A stretch of 64,000 nt of DNA from contig CM046877.1 in NCBI GenBank assembly GCA_025667525.1, positions 616,852,580-616,916,579 of the forward strand, written 5' to 3'. The DNA comes from Glebionis coronaria. Lineage: Eukaryota > Streptophyta > Magnoliopsida > Asterales > Asteraceae. The position numbers were made by a program, and so were the translations under genes. The first letter of the stretch is position 1. Each line of letters opens with the position of its first letter. Shown here piece by piece: positions 33,863-44,808 of the stretch. The notes beneath the pieces were generated by a model that did not search any database, was not told the origin of the DNA, and saw only the letters and a list, made by a program, of their open reading frames with translations.

Positions 33863-34386
33863 TGTTGATCCCAAACTTAGATCGATTAAGCTTTGTGTAT
33901 ACGAGATTAAATCAAGTACTACACGTAGAGAAACCTTTGCTTATGAATAAAGTAACAAAGTGTTATGCGGAATTAACACTTGATCTAAAACACAAAGATG
34001 TTAAACAAACTTTCACTTGTATTAGAATAAACGAACTTGATTACAATGAAAGAGTTTAACTTGCGAATACTTATGAAAACTTATATTAACTTTAACCTAA
34101 AAGATCTTCTTTTATAGAACAAGAAGTCTTGTACAATAAGCTACGAATCAACTATTCTAGGTAAAGATAAACATAGAAAATACATTGTCGTCTCTATCCT
34201 TACTAGAAGTATTCTAGAATATAATAAACGTGTAGCTCACACCTTCCATCAGTGCTTGTCTTCAATCTGTCAACGCTTGACTTTAACTTGTCAACGCTTA
34301 TGCTATCAGCGCTCACTTTGCTCTTGTCAACGCTTGAGTTGTTCTTGTCAGCGTTCAAGTGATCTGGCCTTAATTTATTCCCAACA
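33863..34386 (-). repeat. Element C 5' LTR (524 bp)
   Basis: Partner of 22376-22899 with one visible difference. TATA box at 34109-34116 (minus strand). The motif cluster lies at about 34249-34357. Confidence 0.95.
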
Positions 34387-34391
34387 AAACA
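34387..34391. repeat. Target site duplication of element C, right copy (aaaca)
   Basis: Matches 22371-22375. Confidence 0.92.
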
Positions 34392-36394
34392 TGCATGGTC
34401 CTTCAGGCGCTGACAAAGGCAAATCTAGCGCTGACAAGACCAATTCAGACGTTGATGGTTCAGACGTTGACAACAACAGTTCAAGCGTTGTCAGCCCAAG
34501 CGCTGACAAACAAGGTTCAGGCATTGACAACACTTCTGCACATCTTTTCTCTTCCATTTTTGAACAAGGTGAACCTTCTAATATATATCAAGAGGTTCAT
34601 CCTCATGTTGATGTAAGAGAGTCTGATGAAGAAGATATTGGCAACATGGAGAATGAGGTTGAGGACACCAGACTTTTTGAAGGAGGAGTTCTCACTTCAA
34701 CTATGAAGAATCACCCCACTTCTCAAATCATTGGTGATATTATGACTCCAGTTCAGACTAGAAGATCTCGTCAAGGTCTTGGTGGGTTTATTGCCAATAT
34801 ACACAAGAAGGTTGATACCCCTCTTGTGCAAGCATGTTTGTTTGCTTGTTTTCTGTCACAACAGGAACCCAAGAAAATATTTGATGCTCTCAAAGAACCA
34901 AGTTGGGTGGAAGCAATGCAGGATGAGCTTCACCAATTTGCAATTCAGGATGTTTGGGAGCTGGTTGATTGTCCCAGATATGTCATACCTATAGGGACAA
35001 GATGGGTTCTAAGGAACAAGAGAGATGAAAGAGGCATTGTGGTCAGAAACAAGGCAAGGTTAGTGGCTCAGGGATATACACAAGAGGAGGGGATAGACTA
35101 TGAGGAACTCTTTGCACCAGTTGCAAGGATTGAAGCTATAAGGATCTTTTTAGCCTATGCATCTTGCATGGGCTTCACTGTCTATCAAATGGATGTCAAG
35201 AGTGCCTTCCTCTATGGAACTATTGTTGAGGAAGTATACGTGATGCAGCCTCCTGGTTTTGAGGATCCAGAGAATCCAGATAAAGTATATAGAGTCAAAA
35301 AGGCTATGTATGTCCTTTATCAAGCCCCTAGAGCATGGTATGTTACTTTGTCTACCTATTTGGTGGACAATGGATTCAAGAGGGGCACTATAGATCAGAC
35401 ACTGTTTACAAAGAAGAAAGGCAAGGATGTGTTGCTTGTCCAGGTCTATGTTGATGATATCATTTTTGGGTCTACTGATCCAAAGATGAGTGAGGATTTC
35501 TCCAAGCTTATGACAGACAAATTCAAGATGAGTGCTATGGGGGAGATGAACTTCTTTCTTGGTTTACAAGTTCAGCAGAAAGAAGATGGTATCTTCATCT
35601 CCCAGGATAAATATGTGGCTGAGATCTTGAAGAAGTTTGGCTTTTCTCTACATGAAAAGAGGGCTACTACTCCTATCGATAGAGAACACCCTTGGGGAAA
35701 GATTGGAGATGGGAAAGATGTTGATGTCAGGCACTATAGATCCATGATTGGATCCTTGATGTATCTTACTGCCTCCAGACCTGACATCATGTTTGTTGTG
35801 TGTGCTTGTGCACACCATCAAGTGACTCCCAAAGAATGTCAACTTTATGCTGTGAAGAGGATCTTTAGGTACCTAAGATGCTATCCTGGTCTTGGTTTGT
35901 GGTACCCAAAGGATTCCCCATTGGAGCTGATTGCATATTCAGATAGTGACTATGGAGGTGATAAATTTGATAGGAAATCCACAACTTGTGGATGTCAGTT
36001 TCTTGGGAGCAGGTTGATATCTTGGCAGTGCAAGAAACAAACAGTGGTGGCTAATTCTACAACTGAAGCTGAGTATGTTACTGCAGCTGCTTGTTGTGGA
36101 CAAGTGTTGTGGATTCAGAACCAGCTGTTGGACTATGGGTATAATTTCATGCATATCAATATATTTGTTGACAATAACAGCACTTTATGCATCATTAAGA
36201 ATCTTGTACATCATTCTAAAACTAAACACATAGAAATTAGACACCATTTTATAAGAGACTGCTTTGAAAAAGGTTTAATACAACCAGATAGGGTTGACAC
36301 TGAGGAAAATGTGTCAGATTTACTAACTAAACCTTTTGATGCTGGGAGATTTCAATACTTGGTAACAAGTATTGGAATGGTCAATCTCACATAA
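34392..36394 (+). pseudogene. pol: A2 pol, 3' part (linker, RT, RNase H)
   Basis: Continues the pol frame of A2 after C. It has an open frame from the junction to 36394, including the linker with a 21-bp motif cluster (about 34407-34525), RT with [10 protein letters not shown], and RNase H. The single long frame also reads backward into the LTR of C; that part is not pol. Cys replaces Gly in the RNase H block TTCGCQFLG. Confidence 0.9.
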
Positions 36395-37647
36395 TATGTG
36401 TTTTGGAGTCTTTTTGTAAAAGTATGTACAGGATGATGCATTGTTATTGGTCTTATTGATGATTTAGATTTTCCACTATATTTTTCTAACACTGACAAAG
36501 GTTGCTTGAACGCTGATAAGTGTTTTTGTAACGTTGTCAGCAATATAATTGTCTAAAGCTGACAAAGCTTCCCTCAACGCTGTCATGTGTTATCGGGGCG
36601 TTGTCAACAAGAATGTTAGTTTTGTAGTTTTCAATCTAAATGTACAGATGGTGTTAGCAGTATACCATTGGATACAGAGTTTCTTATGGATCAATGGAGA
36701 AGCATTTGGACAAGTTTTTATTTATAGATGATGGTTGGAATTTTAAATTCCTATCTTGACCTAAATTTTTATGTTCATGCATGTTTTTAGCAACTTATGT
36801 ATCATAGTTTAAGGGGAGGTTTTAGGAACCTTTAGGATGTTTGGGTATCCATATGATACTCTTATTACAATTCTAGATTGTGTCCACAGGTGAGTATGAG
36901 TTAGTTTTACTAAATCATGAGGCACTGTAGCATGCAAAGTTGATATACTATGCATGCTGCCAAGACATTTTTCGCCTAGAATTGGTTATGGTCTGTTGGG
37001 AGACTTGGGAATAATTTTGTTATGGGATTTACCTGGGAGTAACAAGGAATTTTATAAGGTAACTTGGTTGTTAAGAGTTTTGGTTAGCAAGGGACACTAG
37101 AGGACTGTTCTGTCTATCTTGCTTAAGCAAGTGTGCATAACTGGACAGTGCTTGCCGCCCTATAATAATTATCAGCCTTTTGGTTATCTTCTCTAGGATA
37201 AATTACTTTCTTAAGGTCATTTTTCATTTTTAAACATTTTTATTTTTGGACGCTGACAAGAATTTTCCAAGCGTTGTTGTGACCAATTTAGACGCTGACA
37301 TGGCTATAGGCAAACGTTGACAAGATTATAGCCGTTGGGCTTTGATAGGTTATTTTTGACCGTTGACACTCAATGGGTCCTACCCAGTTGTTACTTTTTG
37401 ACATATTTTTAGGCCGTAATTTTGGGAGTTGTTACTTCTCATTTAATGCATGAGATAAAATTTTAATTTTTCAATATTTTCATGATTACATTTTTAAAAT
37501 ACTTGCCTATTTTTGGGCCAATCACATGCATTTTCTTCTCCTATAAATTTGGCTCCTATTTTTAAACAGGGTATTTATACTTCTTGTCTAACACAATTTT
37601 CTCTTATCAACTTCATCTTCATCAATCAATTTTAACAGCTTTCAACA
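36395..37647 (+). other. A2 pol-to-ORF3 spacer
   Basis: Colinear with 12982-14244, about 3% different in the part compared. Motif clusters at about 36489-36605 and 37249-37325. No gene supported. Confidence 0.75.
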
Positions 37648-38297
37648 ATGGCACCAAAGTTTAAACCATCAGAATTGGAATTGGGGTTCAGAACTCAACA
37701 CAACATGATCGCGTATATTGAAGCTGATGATACTCTGTTTCCCCAATACACACAAATGGTGGCGTATTTGAACGCATCCCCCTTAAGGTATGCTCTTTCT
37801 CATGCACCACTCATTCCAGTCACACATATTAAACAGTTTTGGAACACTGTTAGTTCCTCAACAGTTAATAGAGTGACTACATTGACTTCTATTGTTCATG
37901 GGGGATCTTGGGTGGTTACTGAGGCTTTGGTACGCCAAGCCTTGCATCTTGATGATGCTGATGGTATAGCCACCCTTCCCATTAATGAAATAGAACAAGG
38001 ACATATGGCTTTGGGATATCCTTTTCCTGATGAAGGTACTCTAAACAAGTATCATAAGCAGGAATTTCCCCAGCCTGGAAGTACCTTATACATGTTCTCC
38101 TTCAATGTTTGAGTCCCAAATGCACTGCACACAATGAGATCAATAGATCTATTGCTAGTGCTATTGTGTGTATTGCAACTGGGCAAAAATTTAATTATTC
38201 TAAAATGATTTTTGAGGGCATGTGTAAAAATAAGGGAAACAAAATGACTTTAGCTTATCCCCGATTTTTGCAAATGGTTTTTGATGTTCAAGGATAC
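37648..38297 (+). pseudogene. A2 ORF3, 5' part (cut by element D)
   Basis: ATG at 37648; same N-terminal domain as ORF3 of A1. A one-base deletion in the C run near 38068 shifts the frame, which reopens in another phase until element D at 38298. Continues at 50479. Confidence 0.8.
38293..38297. repeat. Target site duplication of element D, left copy (gatac)
   Basis: gatac precedes D and recurs at 50474-50478; A1 has it once (14892-14896). Confidence 0.92.
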
Positions 38298-38688
38298 TGT
38301 TGTCCCTATAATGTGATGATTCAATACGATTAATGAAGAAAGAAAGGTAGAAATGAGATGAATTTAGAGAGAGAAACTAGAGAGAGAAAAGAGAGAGAAG
38401 TGTGTGAATTTGTGAACTATTAGATTAAGAGAAAAAATGAATCACCAACCCTCCTAACATGCTAGGAGGGTAGTATATATAGTCCACCCACATGCGGGCT
38501 TCTTTATGGACTATGTGGTTTGGGTCGGGCTTTCCTTTTGGGCTTTAGTTACTTATTAATGAACTTTAGCCTAAAGTTAAGACCGTATAACACGACTAAT
38601 ATACTACCTATTACAACGTTCTAAAATACGATACATAATAAACATATGACCGAGCATTCTTGTTTGGCTCAATATTTTGAGGCTAACA
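38298..38688 (-). repeat. Element D 3' LTR (391 bp)
   Basis: TATA box at 38474-38481; a perfect 9-bp hairpin ACCCTCCTA/TAGGAGGGT at 38448-38471 follows it in the transcribed direction. Confidence 0.93.
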
Positions 38689-38702
38689 ATCTCCCCCAAT
38701 GA
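38689..38702 (-). other. Element D polypurine tract
   Basis: The minus strand reads cattgggggagat up to the LTR; this fixes D as a minus-strand element. Confidence 0.75.
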
Positions 38703-39305
38703 GAGGTCATAAACCTTGGTCATTTAGGAAATTTGTAGAGATTACTAATCTCGCCATAAATGAGTCTTGAACGTGTAATCGTAGCCTTGTTCCTTCATGC
38801 TGTGATCTTTGAGCCTTTGTCGTTGTCTTTCGATTTTGTCTTTAAGCTTGAGATCTTCAAATCATCCTTGACTTGTCTTTGCCATCTTGCGATCTTGTGT
38901 CTTCATCCACATGCTCACACTATTAATTGTTAAATATGTCTTTAGGCATGAGTATGTGGTTTCTGAATCATTGACTTTGCTGTGTACACCGTGACGCCAC
39001 CTTCTCGAGACAAAACATAGACACGGACTGAATGGCTTTGACATTCGTCCTAAATCGGTAGCGTTTTACCTCTGGTCGGTGAAGACCGTTATATGATATT
39101 AAATATCGTACCTGTGATCAGGTAGATTCAATTAAGAATCTCCTTGACAGGGTTTCTTCGGCTGTACTAGCCGTTCTCTTTACTCGACCGTCTCAAAGCA
39201 AAACTGCGAACATAAAGAGTGAATCAATTGGATAGATATCCGCTAGATTAAAGTCGTCAATTCAAATTCCTGGAACAAGTTTGATTCTTAACGAATCTTA
39301 CCATT

Positions 39306-39467
39306 GTTGCTTTCCAGTGGACACAAGTTTGATTCATAAGAATCTCACAAGTCACCTACCGTAGCGCTGTTTGATGTTGACGCTAGAAGGATTTCCATTC
39401 GTCACTGTGGATATTAATGAATATCACTCTGAATGTTCTGGCAAGATCATAAAGATATTGCGTAGAA
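39306..39467. repeat. Degenerate direct repeat, unit 1 (162 bp) in element D
   Basis: Similar along its length to 39507-39669: shared blocks gttgctttcc, gctgtttgatgtt, aaggatttcca and tatcactctga. The 39-bp gap keeps a related sequence. Confidence 0.75.
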
Positions 39468-39506
39468 ACCTGAAACGAGTTTGAATCAATTCAGAATCAA
39501 ACCACT

Positions 39507-39669
39507 GTTGCTTTTCAGTTTTGCACATGTTCAATTCATAAAGAATCTTGCATATGACCTACCGCAGTGCTGTTTGATGTTAACACTGGAAGGATTTCCA
39601 CTCATCATTGTGAATACTAAGTAGTATCACTCTGAGTGTTCTAGCAATATCACAAGGATATAGCGTAGG
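39507..39669. repeat. Degenerate direct repeat, unit 2 (163 bp) in element D
   Basis: Second unit of the repeat at 39306-39467; scattered substitutions show an old duplication. Confidence 0.75.
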
Positions 39670-41266
39670 ACTCTCTTGATCTTCATCCGTGTGTCCTAAC
39701 GAGATTTGATTGATCTCTTGGCTCTAGACTCTATTTGTGCACTTTTAGTGGTCGGAGGCTGGAGTAGATGCCACCTATTCAATATCAACTATCTTGGAGT
39801 GAGAAAGTCAATAGAAGTCGTGTTGATCTCCGTGACAATAAAACAAACTTCGTTTGAGAGAAGCCTGAGTAGCTAGGAAAGGGTTGTGCTTCACATCACT
39901 GGGTCCATGATGAGTTTGTCTTCATGATGAGTTGACCCGGTTTCTGCCTAAGTTGTATGGAGGGCTTCTTTCTTTACACCCTTTATCCTTACATTTGTTT
40001 TTCATTCTTAAACCCCTTCAATGCTTACCAAGACATAATTACTAGCACCTTGTTGTGATTGTTCCAGTGCTAGCATCAGTACTTAGTCGGCATTCAGCTA
40101 CGTTCACATTCTACTCCATCTTTCCTAAGGACTTCTAATAATCTATTGGATTGTCCCTGGGAAGATCCCTCCGGTTCTGGTTGGATCATAGGACTTAAAC
40201 CTAACCACCCTTTTGACACCAATAACGTCGTGAATTAAAGATGTTGTGGGTATTTGATCGTAACCATGAAAACCACTTTAAATTCTAACAAAGTGTTTGA
40301 AAAGCATTTAACACCTTGCTAGTTTTGTCGTTTCAGAAATGCTCCCCCTTCACATGTGCATCGATAATCGAAGGTGTTTCGCACATGTAGGTAAGAGTTA
40401 AAGTGCTTGAGTCTTATATTAGATCACATTTTAATCACATTTTCTCCCCCTATCTCTAATATATAAAATCTTTTGATATTCGAGATACCAAATTTGATTA
40501 AAATATATTTTGAAAAATAGTCTTGAAATTTCCGGGAGAAAGATGTGTTAATCTTTTGCATGAAGTTAAAATGCTCCCCCTCAAAAATTGATCCAATTGA
40601 ATTGTCATTCTGACGATATGATCCATATTTTGCTTTTTGAGGATGGGAGTTGTTGAACACACAATTTTAGAAAGATTTTGAATATCATTGAAAAATTCTT
40701 GAAAAAAATTGTGTTCAACGCTTTTTGAAAAATCAATTCTTTTTGTCGAAAGGTTTTTCTAAAGCATAAACTTGAGTTCATAGACTTTGAATGTCTTGAC
40801 GAATCCACTCAAGTGTAAGAAGATTTCTCTTCTTTTGCTGAGGGTAAGGGTACTAAATCGTACACTCCCCCGTGAATATCGATCCGGGTTGCAATCTGAA
40901 AGTGATTACAAGCCATTGTGTTGAGCTCAAAACGTTGAATGTTTTGTGACAAGCTCAACCCGTGATAGATTGCTCTACCCGTTGTTTGGAAATATTTGTC
41001 CAAAATAGACAATTTCCTTTATTAAAAGAAGATATGACATGTTTTGAAAAATATTTACAACTTTCATTCGAGCTTTATGTACACACCCGTGTCGTTATTG
41101 AGCGACATTTCTAGGCACGTCCATATTATCGATACTGAAAGACATGTCGAGAAGAATATTTTTGGATTTTGAAAGATTTTTAATTTTGTGTTTTGCTTTT
41201 ATGTGTTTTATATTTTTGTATTTTGCTTTTTCAAAGATATTTACAAGTTGATGTTTGATAGATAGA

Positions 41267-44200
41267 TCAAGCAGGTACCTTTGCCAGAATCTCCAGGTCT
41301 GCTGGAGTCAAACATCTCATACCAATTTGCCTAACGAGGTACTCAAACCTATCTTTCGACAGAGCTTTCGTAAACAAATCGGCTAATTGGTAATCTGTTC
41401 CAACAAAGTATAATTCAACGATACCTCTTTCAACTTGTTTCTTTATGAAGTGGTATCTGACATCGATGTGCTTCGTGCGGGAATGCTGTACCGGATTGCA
41501 GGAGATGGCTATGGCCGACTTTGAGTCACAATACATAGGTACTTTATCAAAGTGGAAGCCATAATCCGTGAGTTGTGTTCTCATCCAAAGAACTTGAGCA
41601 CAACACGCAGATAGAGACACATACTCCGCTTCGGCGGATGAAAGTGATGTACAATCCTGCTTCTTGGAAGACCATCCCACAAGCTTATCTTGACCTAGAA
41701 ATTGTGCACCACCAGAAGTACTTTTACGTGTATCAAGACACCCTGCATGATCAGAATCTGAATAGGCTGTTAGAAAGAAACTGGTTTCCCTCGGATACCA
41801 GAGTCCCATGTGAATGGTATTCTTAAGGTACCGAAAGATCCGTTTAACCTCCTTAAGGTGCTTTTCAGTGGGTCGTGCTTGATATCGTGCACAATAGCAT
41901 GTAGCATGATGAATATCTGGTCTGCTTGCTGTCAAGTACATGAGGGACCCAATCATGGAACGATATCTCGTTTGATCTATGGGTAATCCCTCCAAGTCAG
42001 CATCTAGGGATGTGGTTGATAATGGTGTACCAACGGGGTCACATGAAGTCATACCATGCTTTTTGATTATCTCTTGACAATACTTAGCTTGGTTTATAAA
42101 GATACCACTAGGGGATTGGTGAACTTGAATTCCTAGAAAGAATTTTAGTTCGCCCATCATAGACATTTCAAATCTGTTGTGCATTACTTTTTCAAACCAT
42201 TTTGAAAGTTTTGGGTTTGTAGACCCGAAAATAATGTCATCAACATAAATTTGCACAAGCAGAATGTCATCCCCATATTTATAAGTGAACAAAGTTAAAT
42301 CAATGGAACCTTTTGAGAAACCTTTGGAGACCAGAAATTTCGAGAGCTCGTCGTACCACGCCCTTGGAGCTTGCTTGAGTCCGTAAAGTGCTTTGTGGAG
42401 ACGATACACCTTGTCAGAAGAATGCGGATCGACGAATCCTTCTGGCTGCGTGACATAGACTTCTTCCTTCAAAGGACCGTTAAGAAACGCCGTCTTTACG
42501 TCCATTTGATATACAATGAATCCCCTATGTGCAGCATAGGCAAGGAAAATCCTGACCGCTTCCATTCGAGCTACTGGTGCAAATGATTCTTCAAAATCAA
42601 TACCCTCTTTCTATCTATACCCTTTAGCCACTAGCCTAGATTTATTCTTGATGATCGTGTTCTCTTCATCCATCTTGTTTTTCCAGATCCATCGAAGATT
42701 AAATGGTGTTACATCGTATGGTCTGTCAACAAGTTCCCAAACTTTAAGTCTTTCAAACTGTTGAATTTCATCCGTCATCGATTCAATCCAAGCATGATCA
42801 GCCATGGCTTCTTTGATGTTTTTCGGTTCAGCCGTACTCAAGGCGAGTGCGAACATATAACATCGCCATCGGTGGCTAGTTGTCGTCTTGTACGAACGGG
42901 CTGTGAAGGGTTTCCAATTACGTGAACCAAAGGATGATCTCGGGTCCAATGATGTGTTGACGGATGTCGTTGATAGAACGTATGCATATTTGACGGATCA
43001 ACATGGCGAGTAGAAGACTCTCCAGTTTCGTGTACCGGTGTACCGAAAGGGTTGATAAATTCGTCTTCGTCAGATAATGCATCGTCTGCTTGATGTGTGT
43101 TCTCTGGAGCAATGACAGTAGTTGTGGATGTTGTAGGATCGATTGTTGAATTGATATTCTGAGGAGGTAAATCTGCAACAACCCGTGTTGAAGTAGATGA
43201 AGTTGTATCCATTTGTTGATGATGATCGGTATCATCATTCTTATCATGAGTGACAGCGGAAGACTTCGATGCAACTTTTTTCTCCCCCGTGAAATATTCA
43301 TCATACATTGGTCCATATAACATTTCCAACTCTTCAAGTGTCGTGTCCACTGTGATATCTGCTCTAGGAACATGTTCAGGAACCAGCTTTGAACTTGACG
43401 GTTCATTGCTGTAATCTTGAGTTCTGAGTTCCGTGCGGTTGTGAACGGAAGTCATTTGTCGTTGTGGATCTGGACTTAAACTGTTTTGTTCAAGTGCCAT
43501 CTCTTGCAATTCATCAAATCTGATATTAATAGTCTCGACTATCAATTTTGTTCTCTTGTTGTACACTCTGTATCCCTTAGACTGAGTTGCATATCCCACT
43601 AAAATGCATGCATCACCTTTCTCTTTCATCTTGTCCAGATTTTCACCATCTCGAATAATGTAACACGTACATCCAAAAACATGAAGGTGTTTGAGTGAAG
43701 GTTTGCGATCATTAATTATGTGATATGGTGTCTTTTCGTGTCTTGGGATAACTAAGGAGCGGTTTTGTGTGTAGCATGCGGTTGACACGGCTTCGGCCCA
43801 AAAGTATAGTGGAAGTTTTGAAGCGGATAATAATGTTCGAGCAGCCTCAACTAAAGTACGGTTTCGTCTTTCTACAACGCCGTTTTGTTCGGGTGTTCGA
43901 GCAATAGATGTTTCATGTTCAATTCCTTCGGCTTCAAAATAATTTCTCAGTTTTGAATTCAAAAATTTTGTACCTCTGTCAGCACGAACCACTTTAACTT
44001 GAGCTTGAAGACCACGTTGTATCACTTTAAGGAAGCTGATGAGAACATCGGGTGTTTCATCCTTAGACCTCAAGAAGTGATTCCAGTTGTACCTTGAGTA
44101 GTCATCGACAATTACCATAACGTATTTCTTCCCATTGATACTTTGAACACGCATGGGACCACACAAATCTATATGAAGAAGATCTAACCGTCCTTTAGAG

Positions 44201-44808
44201 CTTGATGTAGTCTTTGTCTTGAAACTACTCCGTTTAGCTTTACAAAGCTCACAAGAAGAACAAAGATGATCTTTGATGAATTTCAAGTTAGGAAGGCCTC
44301 GCACAATATCTTTCTTGGAAAGCAAGTTGATGGTGTCAAAGTTAAGATGAGATAAACGTTGATGCCATAACCAAGCTTGAGTCATTGAGGCTTTAGCCAT
44401 GAAACAGATTGGAGTTGAAGATGTGGAGTCTTGTAGTGAAATAGTGTAGAGATCAGTACCCCGTGTTCCGGTAAGTAAGTCATTCCCATCATAATCACGA
44501 ACAAAACATGTCTTCTTTCTAAAAGCAACCTCCAAATCCACATCACAGAATTGACCAACCGAGAAAAGATTGTGATTGAGCCCTTCGACGTAGTAAACCC
44601 TTTTGATAGTGATACTCCCCTGAACCAAGTCTCCATATCCTAGGATCGGTGCAAATTGATCATTTCCGAATCGGACCATACCCAGGAACTTCTCCACGAA
44701 CTTAATTAGAAGCTTGAGATTCCCTGTCATGTGCTTCGTGCATCCGGAGTCCATTATGAAGAGAATTATTTCGATCACCTGCAGAAGAATTAGAACACGA
44801 TGTAGCAT
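41267..44808 (-). pseudogene. pol: Element D pol (protease, integrase, RT, RNase H)
   Basis: Protease MDSGCTKHMTG near 44750; GAG-pre-integrase LWHQRLSHLNFDT with a zinc site; integrase core HIDLCGP, RADRGTKF (Asn replaced by Arg after the second Asp) and NGVVERRNR; RT with [10 protein letters not shown] near 42240; RNase [18 protein letters not shown] and CDSKSA. The RT-RNase H part from 42565 to 41267 is open. Breaks: a frameshift near 42870 and TAG at 42611-42613 ([12 protein letters not shown]). The N-terminal boundary with gag is uncertain because frames overlap at 44702-44923. Confidence 0.9.

Larger units (their letters stand above)
22376..34386 (-). mobile_element. Element C: young, nearly intact copia element of the A superfamily
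   Basis: 12,011 bp, TG...CA ends, target duplication aaaca. The two 524-bp LTRs differ at one position I can find (22641 region t versus c), so it is the youngest insertion here. Order on the minus strand: LTR, primer site, gag, pol, spacer, ORF3, polypurine tract, LTR. pol is fully open (1,213 codons). gag has two in-frame stops and ORF3 one stop and two frameshifts. It belongs to a subfamily distinct from A1/A2. Confidence 0.95.
38703..41266 (-). other. Element D 3' region between pol and LTR
   Basis: 2.6 kb without a recognisable domain. Frames of 60-78 codons occur on the minus strand (40424-41012) but lack family resemblance. It contains a 162-bp direct repeat (39306-39467 and 39507-39669). 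This length could once have held an extra ORF, but I see none now. Confidence 0.6.

Noticed and set aside
34256..34391. N-terminal ~45 codons of the long frame entering A2 pol
   Set aside because: They read through the LTR of element C by chance; the real pol piece begins after the target duplication.
40424..41012. Small minus-strand frames in the D 3' region
   Set aside because: Short, AT-biased, no domain, no match between them and family proteins I know.
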